Below, piece after piece: positions 1 to 6,262 of a stretch of DNA of 7,726 bases. The notes beneath the pieces are model-generated. The model was not told where the DNA came from, made no database searches, and saw nothing but the letters and a program-made list of their open reading frames with translations. Numbering within the stretch: position 1 is the first letter of the stretch; each line of letters starts with the position of its first letter. Position numbers and translations under genes: made by a program. Source of the DNA: an uncultured Ruminococcus sp. (GTDB taxonomy: Bacteria; Bacillota; Clostridia; Oscillospirales; Acutalibacteraceae). The stretch lies in the NCBI GenBank assembly GCA_902773265.1, contig CACYDZ010000230.1:1-7726 (forward strand). Direction: 5' to 3'.

Positions 1-371
1 GGTGGCAACCCTTTAATCGGCTAAATATTCAGACAAAATTTGCGTACGCAAATTTTGGATTTTCAGGGGAAGTTTAAGGGCGTTGCCCTTAAAAATCCCA
101 CAAGGGGCGTTGCCCCTTGACCCCACAAGCCTTTGAAAAGGCTTGACCGAAACTTTCAGTTGTCATAGCTGACGCTTAGCAAAGCTAAAGGAGTTGCCCA
201 AAATCGCTATGAGCGATTTTGCTTGTCGAAAAAGGCTATGCCTTTCACTTTTTTTCAAAAAAGTGGCGGATTCCAAAGGCAGAGCCTTTGGGCAGGATTT
301 TAAAGGGTGGCAATCCTTTAATCGGCAATACAGATATTATTTGCGATAGAATAATAAGGGAGTTAAATACA
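1..371. repeat. Gene-free leader with a chain of short hairpins
   Basis: No convincing gene starts here. The stretch holds about eleven consecutive stem-loops, mostly with 2-5 nt loops. Stem limits are 34-57 (a perfect palindrome centred on GTAC), 73-93, 101-119, 126-145, 162-173, 176-188, 199-221, 231-245, 246-265, 273-291 and 300-321. Two neighbours (73-93 and 101-119) share the form AAGGG(G)C-GTT-GC(C)CCTT. Bases 1-21 nearly match 306-326 (GGTGGCAAyCCTTTAATCGGC, one difference), so the window probably opens at the end of a second copy of the same array. I recall similar hairpin strings from Ruminococcus-like genomes, but cannot check this here. The array stops about 45 bp before the GrpE-like gene. 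I see no convincing sigma-A promoter in 326-371, so the operon promoter may lie within or before the array. Confidence 0.7.
356..362 (+). promoter_or_regulatory. Ribosome binding site that fixes the start of the GrpE-like gene
   Basis: AAGGGAG lies 9 nt before the ATG at 372. The reading frame is open further upstream to a TTG at 219, but that codon sits inside a hairpin stem and has no Shine-Dalgarno sequence at a suitable distance. The codons between 219 and 371 are mostly hairpin-array sequence. ATG 372 is therefore the preferred start. Confidence 0.75.
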
Positions 372-1520
372 ATGATTAATACGAGAGATAAGAAAGTCAA
401 TGAAATTATCCGTAGAATACACCAGTCTGCTCTCCAGAAAAGCAAAAAGGGCAGAAGAAGCCGAAAAGAAATCGTCAGGGAAATCATCACCGAAAACAGA
501 ATGATATCCGTATTCTGTAATGATTACGGCATGAACCCCGAAAAATGTGCCAGAATCCTCAATGCCACTTATGGCGAAGAACAGACAGCCGAAGGTATCA
601 TCAATATTTTACGCAACCGAAAGATGGCAGTGGTTTCCGAGAGGAAAGCGATGTTCACTTGGGCAGAAGAAATTACCGACTGTCTGGAAAAAGCCATCAA
701 CGGCAGTAAGAATGCCTTTGAGAGATATAAACAGCTTATGGATAAAATTCCCGGAAAACCTGTCACGAAAAAGGACAGGGAAAGTGGTCTGTATCAGAAT
801 TGTCCCGAAAGAATTGCGGTCATCATGACATTCAGGAAATATCCCGAAATTGACAAATCCGAAAATGATATCCCTCTGGTCTTTTACATGGGCAATACCC
901 TTTCCAGATATCTTTTCTATGATATCGGTGATATTATCAGTGATGTTTATAATTTCCCTCCCTATACGGATTTGGAAACCCGTAAAAAAGCCGAAAAGGA
1001 AAAGAAAAGCGGAGAAAAAAAAGAAAAACTCACCTATGAACAGGCATTACAGCGAATTAACAAACTGGAAAATATTCTGGAAAGAACCAATGTCATGCTG
1101 GAGGAGTTGCAGGACGAATTTGATGAACAGCTGGAAATCAGCAAGGTCAACGAACTGGCAGACTTCTTTGCCAAACTCAATTCAGAAAAGTATGGCTGTA
1201 TACTTGATGAACTGGTTATGGTGCGTAAAGGCGTGGACGAACTGCGGAAGAGCAATTATGAACTGCCCGTAGAAATCAACGGACTGTTAATCATGGTCAA
1301 AAAGCTGATACAGTTTATTATGGACTGTCACATCAACCCGATTATGCGTCTTAATGCGATAAAAGAGGTATGTGCCACAGATGTAGAGTTTTGCAGTTAT
1401 GAGGGAACACCGTTCAAATCGCCCGAAGAAAAGAAAAAAGTCAAAGTCATTTCGCCGGGCTGGATTTATAAAGACAAAGAATTACAGATTTCAAGACCCA
1501 AACTCAGAGAGGAGAATTAA
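372..1520 (+). CDS. GrpE-like Hsp70 cofactor with a novel N-terminal domain
   Basis: This 382-residue protein is probably the nucleotide-exchange partner of the Hsp70 encoded next to it, acting in the cytoplasm. The C-terminal half has the GrpE layout. A charged coiled coil at about 222-262 (KLENILERTNVMLEELQDEF) leads to a helical segment at about 263-332. A short beta domain follows at about 337-378, with EGTPF at 344-348, SPGW at 361-364 and LQISRP at 371-376. These resemble GrpE's G-x-x-F, 'GY' and 'vLRPA' landmarks. Residues 1-200 match no family I recognise. They include a basic patch (KSKKGRRSRK, 23-32), several probable helices and a hydrophobic stretch near 168-195. A Lys/Glu-rich hinge (203-219) joins the halves. 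At 382 residues it is about twice the usual GrpE length. The start is set by AAGGGAG, 9 nt upstream. No signal peptide or membrane segment is evident. The GrpE assignment rests on motif layout and gene context, not on strong identity. Confidence 0.65.
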   Translation: MINTRDKKVNEIIRRIHQSALQKSKKGRRSRKEIVREIITENRMISVFCNDYGMNPEKCARILNATYGEEQTAEGIINILRNRKMAVVSERKAMFTWAEEITDCLEKAINGSKNAFERYKQLMDKIPGKPVTKKDRESGLYQNCPERIAVIMTFRKYPEIDKSENDIPLVFYMGNTLSRYLFYDIGDIISDVYNFPPYTDLETRKKAEKEKKSGEKKEKLTYEQALQRINKLENILERTNVMLEELQDEFDEQLEISKVNELADFFAKLNSEKYGCILDELVMVRKGVDELRKSNYELPVEINGLLIMVKKLIQFIMDCHINPIMRLNAIKEVCATDVEFCSYEGTPFKSPEEKKKVKVISPGWIYKDKELQISRPKLREEN

Positions 1521-1523
1521 ACT

Positions 1524-4415
1524 ATGGCAGAAAAACCAAAATCCCCCAAAGATACCGATTTATGTGTCGGCATTGATTTGGGGACAACCAATTCCGTACT
1601 GGCAATCATCAACGAAAAAGCCAACGGACAGATTGTCAGTAAAGTGGTAGATATTCCCCGTGCGGACGATATCTACAATACCGTTTCAGGAGAATCCAAA
1701 CTTTCCCGAAGCCGTAAGCCGACCCTTGCATCATGCGTCTATTACCGACAGGAAAAAAATTATGAACCACTTGTCGGTGAGTTCGCCAAGAAACAGTACA
1801 GTATCAGACCCCATCTGGTAGCAAAATCCATCAAAAGTCAGATGGGAAATCCCGAAGTGACAGGTCTTTCGGAAGATATTCCCGATAAGACCCCTGCAAA
1901 GATTTCGGCAAGGATTCTCAAACATATGATTAGCGAAGCGTCAAAAATCAACAGAAAGGAAATCCGTCATGCGGTCATTACCGTACCCGCCAATTTTGAC
2001 TCTGCCATGTGCAAAGCCACTCTGGACGCTGCGGCACTGGCAGGCATCGAAGTCTGCAATCCTGACGGTACGGAAAAACCTATTCTGCTTTCCGAACCCA
2101 ATGCGGTCATTTATGACCTCATCAATCAAATCAGCAACGGAGAAATTTCCGAAAGCGTGATTGATTTAAGCACAGAAAAAACCGTGCTTGTATTTGATTT
2201 GGGAGGTGGTACACTGGATATCACCGTTCATAAAATCAAAAGGAGAGATGATATCGGACAGATACTCAAAGTTGATGAAATTGCCACCAACCGTTATACA
2301 CTGCTTGGTGGAGATGATTTTGATGAAGAAATTGCAAAGGAGATGTACAGACGCTATATTGCTCAGTATAGCACTCACCCCGAAATCGTTGCCAAAATAC
2401 GCAAAGAAGAAAAGACGGTTATGGCAGCTTTGCGGGGATACGCCGAAAATCTGAAAATAGAATTGAATGACAGATGTCAGCAAACAGATGAGTTTGCTTC
2501 CGACTGGAACGATGATTACGGTTCGGCATGGGATTGGGACGATGAGGACAGTGAGAATAATAGCGGTGAAATTGAAATCCCTGTCGGCGGAAATGTCAGC
2601 TATACGGGCTACTCCTATGACGATACCTTTACCAAAACCGAAATCGAAAAAATTCTTTCGGTCTTTATGGCGGACGCTCTTGTTTTTGAAGATTATAAAG
2701 ACCTGCGTTATATCACCGATACGCATAATATTATTTATCCCATTCTTGATGTTCTCAAAAAGGCAGCCGAAAAACTGAATGTGGAGGATATTGTGATTGA
2801 TGAAGTCATTGTCAACGGAGGAATGTCCAAATTCTACATGGTCACAGAACGCCTGAAAACTTTTTTCGGCTTTGAACCTATTGTGGCATTAGACCCTGAT
2901 TTGGCGGTTGCCAGAGGTGCGGCGGTCTATCATTACTATCTCAACAAATATACACAGATACAGGACGATATGAAAATGCTCGGAGAAGCGTTTGAAAAAC
3001 CTGAACACCAGCAAAACACCGAAAAAACTCCTGTCAGACAGCCTGAACAGAAACCTGTTCTCCAGAGAAAATCTCCCCCTATGGCAATCGAATGGGGCAA
3101 AAATATTCTCAACGACAGCCTGTATCTTGGTATGAGAAACGGTGCAGTGCATATGATTATTCCCACAGGTGCCGAACTGCCCTATACTTCCGATACGATG
3201 ACAGGTTTCAAAATTGAAGCCGGTCAGAACAAGATTTCCATTCCCATCAAAAGCCGTAATCTGGACGGGTCTTACCGTATTATTGCCAACGGTCAGATTG
3301 TGTTCAAGCGACTTTACCGCAAAGATGAATATGTTGCCTTTACCATTCATATGGGTATCAACAAGGTCATTACTATGCGTGCATGGACAAGCGAAAGTAT
3401 GAACGGTACTAATCAGCTTGAAGAGGGTTATGTGGAAATCAATATCGCCAATAAAGAGAAAATCACAGGCGGTAAAAATGTTATTGCTCCCAGTGGCAGT
3501 ATTTTACAACCCTATTCCGAAATCGGCAGTCTTTTACAGAATTGCCGTAATTATGAGAAAACCAGAAATTACAAACTCAAAAGCGATATTTCCAAGAGAA
3601 TTGCCTCTTGTGTATCGGGAATATGCAGCTGTAAGAACAAGGCGGATTTTGCCAATATCATTCTGGATAATCTCGCCGTATGCAACAGTGAAGAAGCCAA
3701 ACAGAGACTGTTCATTATCTCCCGAAAAATCTGTAAAGAATGGACACCCGAACAGCGAAAACGCTTAATCAATATTACCTTGAGTTATCTTGCTCCCGTT
3801 TTGCACGGCTTTCTCGATGGCGGTGCAAAACGCAATACCAATATGCAGGCTATCTATACGATGAGTGTTTGTGATGACCCCGAAAGCCTGAAAAAAATCA
3901 ACATTCTTCACAGCAACAGCAAATATATACAGGTTTGTCTGTATACCCACTCCAAAACAAAAACTTCCTTTGACTGGATTAAGTCCCGTTTTGATATGGA
4001 CTTGAAAGCGGCTCTCAGAAAAGAAAAGAATAATTTACAGGTCAGTGCTTATGCTATCGGCGTTGTACTGCGGAAAGATGAGGAGGTTCAGATAGCTTCC
4101 ACTGAACAGGAAATCAAAATCATTGATAAACTCTGTAATGCTATCGGTACAGGTGTTCTCAATAAAGAACCGCTGAACTGTTGTATATGGGCATTGGGAT
4201 TTATCTGTGACCAGAGAAAGTACCGTACAGATTTTCCGCATGATGTGATAAATCAGGTGTTGAGGAGCATTGATGTGGAAAACATCGGCATATTGTATGG
4301 CAGTGAAGTCCGTATGAGAAACGAAAAGACCGTCAGTGTTGTTACCAAGATGATAAACGGTGAAAAACTCAATCAGGACGAAGAACAGTATCTGTTAATC
4401 AAGCTCGAACAGTAA
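1524..4415 (+). CDS. Hsp70-family (DnaK-like) ATPase with a long C-terminal helical domain
   Basis: This 963-residue Hsp70 probably binds and releases a protein client using ATP. The nucleotide-binding domain (about 12-480) has phosphate-1 GIDLGTTNS (16-24), phosphate-2 DLGGGTLD (225-232) and an adenosine-type motif VNGGMSK (430-436). By alignment in my head, D18, K104, E191, D225 and T230 match DnaK D8, K70, E171, D194 and T199, so ATP hydrolysis should work. An acidic, Trp-containing insertion lies at about 321-350. A Pro/Gln/Lys linker (491-518) replaces the canonical hydrophobic VLLLD linker. Residues 525-645 resemble the beta substrate-binding domain (LYLGMRNG, then IIPTGAELPYT). Residues 655-963 are mostly helical and Cys-rich and do not resemble the DnaK lid; they could be HEAT-like. 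DnaK is about 640 residues. AGGAG at 1510-1514, inside the end of the preceding GrpE-like gene, gives 9-nt spacing. The 3-bp gap implies coupled expression. Confidence 0.9.
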   Translation: MAEKPKSPKDTDLCVGIDLGTTNSVLAIINEKANGQIVSKVVDIPRADDIYNTVSGESKLSRSRKPTLASCVYYRQEKNYEPLVGEFAKKQYSIRPHLVAKSIKSQMGNPEVTGLSEDIPDKTPAKISARILKHMISEASKINRKEIRHAVITVPANFDSAMCKATLDAAALAGIEVCNPDGTEKPILLSEPNAVIYDLINQISNGEISESVIDLSTEKTVLVFDLGGGTLDITVHKIKRRDDIGQILKVDEIATNRYTLLGGDDFDEEIAKEMYRRYIAQYSTHPEIVAKIRKEEKTVMAALRGYAENLKIELNDRCQQTDEFASDWNDDYGSAWDWDDEDSENNSGEIEIPVGGNVSYTGYSYDDTFTKTEIEKILSVFMADALVFEDYKDLRYITDTHNIIYPILDVLKKAAEKLNVEDIVIDEVIVNGGMSKFYMVTERLKTFFGFEPIVALDPDLAVARGAAVYHYYLNKYTQIQDDMKMLGEAFEKPEHQQNTEKTPVRQPEQKPVLQRKSPPMAIEWGKNILNDSLYLGMRNGAVHMIIPTGAELPYTSDTMTGFKIEAGQNKISIPIKSRNLDGSYRIIANGQIVFKRLYRKDEYVAFTIHMGINKVITMRAWTSESMNGTNQLEEGYVEINIANKEKITGGKNVIAPSGSILQPYSEIGSLLQNCRNYEKTRNYKLKSDISKRIASCVSGICSCKNKADFANIILDNLAVCNSEEAKQRLFIISRKICKEWTPEQRKRLINITLSYLAPVLHGFLDGGAKRNTNMQAIYTMSVCDDPESLKKINILHSNSKYIQVCLYTHSKTKTSFDWIKSRFDMDLKAALRKEKNNLQVSAYAIGVVLRKDEEVQIASTEQEIKIIDKLCNAIGTGVLNKEPLNCCIWALGFICDQRKYRTDFPHDVINQVLRSIDVENIGILYGSEVRMRNEKTVSVVTKMINGEKLNQDEEQYLLIKLEQ

Positions 4416-4430
4416 AAACGCATGGATTTC

Positions 4431-4460
4431 AGCCGTATCGGGGATTTTTCCTATACGGCT
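4431..4460 (+). other. Small hairpin just after the Hsp70 stop codon
   Basis: AGCCGTAT (4431-4438) pairs with ATACGGCT (4453-4460) around a 14-nt interior that can add two more G-C pairs. It starts 15 nt after the stop codon. It has no T-run of its own, so it more likely protects the mRNA 3' end or assists the main terminator just downstream than terminates by itself. Confidence 0.5.
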
Positions 4461-4466
4461 ATGAAC

Positions 4467-4511
4467 AAAAACGGCAAATTGTATTTTTTACAAATACAAT
4501 TTGCCGTTTTT
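4467..4511. terminator. Bidirectional intrinsic terminator between convergent operons
   Basis: A perfect 20-bp stem (4467-4486 with 4492-4511) has a 5-nt loop. A-runs lead in and T-runs lead out on both strands, with ACGGCAAATTGTA as the body of the left arm. It lies between the 3' ends of the Hsp70 operon on the + strand and the lexA-CpXC pair on the - strand, and can serve both. Confidence 0.92.
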
Positions 4512-4588
4512 CTTTGATAACATTCGTCTGATGAAAGAAGCTGCTGACAAAAACTTCTCATGGTTACAGCTGAAGATGGATTAAGCCG

Positions 4589-5263
4589 TTACATGGTATC
4601 GAAACCGTAACGCTGATAGCGGAAAAGGATATTGTCAGCCCATGCACGGTCAATTTTGACAAACCCTTTCATTTCACGCTCTTTTTTCCCCAGACGGCTG
4701 ACGATATTCCATGATTTTTTATAGACATCGAGTTTTGTTGATTGTGTGAAAGGTTCTTTGGTATCTTCGGGGAAAAAGGTGAACCCGATGACATTCTGTT
4801 CTTTATTGTAGACAGAGAAATAACCGTCATTAAGGTTGATATTTCTTTTTTCATGAATTGCTCCTGCAACAGCGGATTTTGTGAGTTCTACTGCCATATC
4901 ATCCAGTTCAGCCTCAAAGATGATGATTTTTTCCCGAAATTCGTTGAAAGTAGCAACAATTCTCTTTTTAATTCTGGGCATATTTTCAAATTCGCTCTCG
5001 ATATTGCGGTCAGAAATCAGACCTTTATCAATTCCGGGAATAAAGTAGACCATAAATTTCCCCTTGACATCGTTATACAGACAAGGATAGTACAATTTGG
5101 CACGGTATTCGCAGTAAGGACAGTAAAAGTCGAAAAGCTGACCCGAAAGGATTTTATTTCTTAATTTTACATCGTCCTGTGCATTGATGCTCTTATAGAC
5201 ATGGATATGGTTTTTAGACGCACATTGTGGACAGTGAAGCTGTTTGATATCTACCAAAGCCAT
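4589..5263 (-). CDS. CpXC-domain protein (two-knuckle metal-binding N-terminus)
   Basis: This 224-residue soluble protein has two CPxC knuckles, CPQC (11-14) and CPYC (48-51), a zinc-ribbon-like pair, with a further Cys at 61 after a YYP. The spacing and the 'YCPYCEY..LYYPCLY' context fit the CpXC family (PF14353), whose biochemical role is not established. Residues 80-224 are mixed helix and strand with alternating charged stretches and no catalytic motif that I recognise. The start is supported by GGAG 8 nt upstream (5272-5275 on the + strand) and by the first knuckle lying close to the N-terminus. It follows lexA by 29 bp on the same strand with no terminator between, so the two are probably co-transcribed from the lexA promoter and would rise together after DNA damage. 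The transcript ends at the bidirectional terminator about 78 bp downstream. The domain call is strong; a DNA-damage role is inference from position only. Confidence 0.85.
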   Translation of the reverse strand: MALVDIKQLHCPQCASKNHIHVYKSINAQDDVKLRNKILSGQLFDFYCPYCEYRAKLYYPCLYNDVKGKFMVYFIPGIDKGLISDRNIESEFENMPRIKKRIVATFNEFREKIIIFEAELDDMAVELTKSAVAGAIHEKRNINLNDGYFSVYNKEQNVIGFTFFPEDTKEPFTQSTKLDVYKKSWNIVSRLGKKEREMKGFVKIDRAWADNILFRYQRYGFDTM

Positions 5264-5292
5264 AAATTCATCTCCGTTCCGACAAAAATTTT

Positions 5293-5880
5293 TTAGTAGT
5301 ATCTTATCACAGAAATGACCTGACCGAGTATACAGCAGTCATCAGAAAGAATAGGTTTGAAGTTATCGTTTTCGGGTTGCAGGCGGAAATGACCGTCTTC
5401 CTTGTAAAAGCGTTTGACAGTAGCTTCATCATCAATCATCGCCACAACTATCTGACCGTTTTCGACTACGGGTGTCTTATATACCACAACAATATCATTA
5501 TCCAGAATACCCGCATTTACCATACTTTCTCCGATTACTCTCAAAGCAAAGAGTTCTCTGCCACGCCGTATTTTTTCGCTTATGGGGAGATAGCCTTCCA
5601 CATCTTCTACGGCCAGTATGGGAATACCTGCTGTTACCCTGCCCAAAATGGGAATGAATGAGGTATAATCTTCGCTAAGACGGATAGAACGGTTAGTGCC
5701 TTTATTGCGTATAATAAGACCTTTGTCCTCAAGGGTCTGGAGGTGGTTGTGTACGGTTGCGGTGGATTTCAGACCTGTTGCACGGCATATCTCTCTTACT
5801 GACGGTGATACTCCATCCTGAAGAGAATTTCGGATAAAATCCAGTATTTTTCTTTGGCTGGCTGTTATGTTTGTTGACAT
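5293..5880 (-). CDS. lexA: LexA SOS repressor
   Basis: This 195-residue LexA represses DNA-damage genes until RecA filaments trigger its self-cleavage. The N-terminal winged helix-turn-helix (about 1-66) contains SPSVREICRATGLKSTATVH (25-44). The C-terminal S24 peptidase-like domain has the cleavage site Ala84-Gly85 in RVTAGIPI, nucleophile Ser119 in GESM, and general base Lys156 in EATVKRF. These three positions have the same numbers as in E. coli LexA, and the length is close to the family norm, so the protein looks intact and active. The ATG at 5880 follows AAGGAG by 10 nt. A sigma-A type promoter lies upstream, with a LexA-box-like palindrome over its -35, fitting autorepression. The CpXC-domain gene follows 29 bp downstream. 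A phage-type repressor is less likely because the full LexA pattern is present and no phage genes are visible nearby. Confidence 0.96.
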   Translation of the reverse strand: MSTNITASQRKILDFIRNSLQDGVSPSVREICRATGLKSTATVHNHLQTLEDKGLIIRNKGTNRSIRLSEDYTSFIPILGRVTAGIPILAVEDVEGYLPISEKIRRGRELFALRVIGESMVNAGILDNDIVVVYKTPVVENGQIVVAMIDDEATVKRFYKEDGHFRLQPENDNFKPILSDDCCILGQVISVIRYY

Positions 5881-5890
5881 TGGATAAACA

Positions 5891-5896
5891 CTCCTT
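5891..5896 (-). promoter_or_regulatory. lexA ribosome binding site
   Basis: Read on the - strand this is AAGGAG, 10 nt before the lexA ATG. It is a near-perfect anti-Shine-Dalgarno match and supports the chosen lexA start. Confidence 0.8.
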
Positions 5897-5928
5897 AGAT
5901 TTAATTAGATAACGATTGTGTTCTATTT

Positions 5929-5957
5929 ATTATAACATATTTTTTGTATTTCGTAAA
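5929..5957 (-). promoter_or_regulatory. Probable sigma-A promoter of lexA
   Basis: On the - strand, a perfect -10 TATAAT (5934-5929) follows a -35-like TTTACG (5957-5952) at 17-bp spacing. The surroundings are very AT-rich. The -10 lies about 50 nt upstream of the lexA ATG, leaving a short leader with the AAGGAG site. Confidence 0.75.
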
Positions 5958-5967
5958 CATTTGTTTA
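5954..5967 (-). promoter_or_regulatory. Candidate LexA operator over the lexA -35
   Basis: TAAACATTTGTTTA is an inverted repeat with 6-bp arms around a 2-nt centre. Its core AACATTTGTT differs at one position from AACATATGTT, the core of the Bacillus LexA box (GAACATATGTTC). It overlaps the -35, a place where a repressor would block polymerase. The outer G/C bases of the Bacillus box are missing, so this may be a lineage variant or a chance AT-rich palindrome. Confidence 0.45.
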
Positions 5968-6148
5968 AAAAATATTCAGGATTTTGTGACAAATTAAGTC
6001 ATATTATTCATAATAGATTAGCCGTTTATTCAACGATTATTCATACGATGTTAATAAGTAAATATTATTATTTTACCATACTCAATGACGGAACCGCATC
6101 GTCTGAGTATGTTATGTTCTACCCTCCTCAAAAATGTACCCCTCAAAC
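5968..6148. other. Intergenic AT-rich stretch with one imperfect hairpin
   Basis: I see no gene here. The longest reading frame crosses the lexA promoter and the downstream terminator and has no ribosome binding site. The only structure of note is a stem-loop at 6077-6111: 8 bp (CATACTCA with TGAGTATG), a 2-nt bulge, then 4 bp (GACG with CGTC) around a 9-nt loop. No T-run follows on either strand, so it is not a standard terminator. A 10-base direct repeat (ATTATTCATA at 6003-6012 and 6036-6045) is compatible with chance in such AT-rich DNA. Confidence 0.4.
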
Positions 6149-6191
6149 AAAACAAAAAACGCCATTCGTAATGAATGGCGTTTTTTGTTTT
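6149..6191. terminator. Bidirectional intrinsic terminator
   Basis: A 19-bp stem (6149-6167 with 6173-6191) with the loop GTAAT has the GC-rich core CGCCATTC/GAATGGCG flanked by A- and T-runs. It can end the - strand transcript of the membrane-protein gene to its right and block + strand read-through into that gene. Confidence 0.88.
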
Positions 6192-6203
6192 CTGAAAAGA
6201 TTT

Positions 6204-6238
6204 ATCCTGTCCGCTTTCTGAAAAAAAGCGGACAGGAT
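6204..6238 (-). terminator. Second hairpin after the membrane-protein gene
   Basis: A 14-bp perfect stem (ATCCTGTCCGCTTT at 6204-6217 with 6225-6238) has a 7-nt loop and lies about 25 bp after the stop codon of the - strand membrane-protein gene. On that strand only a short, impure T-run (AAATCTTTTC) follows. It probably works together with the stronger hairpin 13 bp further on, or stabilises the 3' end. Confidence 0.55.
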
Positions 6239-6262
6239 TTGTAAAAGGTGAACACTTTTTAA

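Noticed and set aside
1..330. CRISPR array
   Set aside because: The palindromes differ from one another, are spaced irregularly, and show no identical repeats alternating with unique spacers. No cas gene is visible.
219..371. TTG-initiated 51-residue extension of the GrpE-like protein
   Set aside because: The TTG lies in a hairpin stem with no suitably spaced Shine-Dalgarno sequence. The added residues come mainly from the repeat array, and ATG 372 has AAGGGAG at 9 nt.
2166..2726. 186-codon - strand reading frame opposite the Hsp70 gene
   Set aside because: It is antisense to the conserved ATPase domain, shows no recognisable motif and no ribosome binding site; it is a shadow of the real gene.
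4531..4584. 17-codon reading frame (MKEAADKNFSWLQLKMD) after the terminator
   Set aside because: It reads like a plausible helical protein tail, perhaps a gene remnant, but is too short, lacks a ribosome binding site, and sits just past a strong terminator.
5293..5880. Phage CI-like repressor instead of LexA
   Set aside because: The complete LexA pattern (winged helix, Ala84-Gly85, Ser119, Lys156) is present and there are no phage genes nearby.
6003..6045. Direct repeat ATTATTCATA as an attachment site
   Set aside because: It is only 10 bases of pure AT-rich sequence, 33 bp apart, with no integrase or insertion between the copies.
5916..6221. 101-codon + strand reading frame
   Set aside because: It crosses the lexA promoter and the 6149-6191 terminator, has no ribosome binding site, and has a composition expected from AT-rich noncoding DNA.
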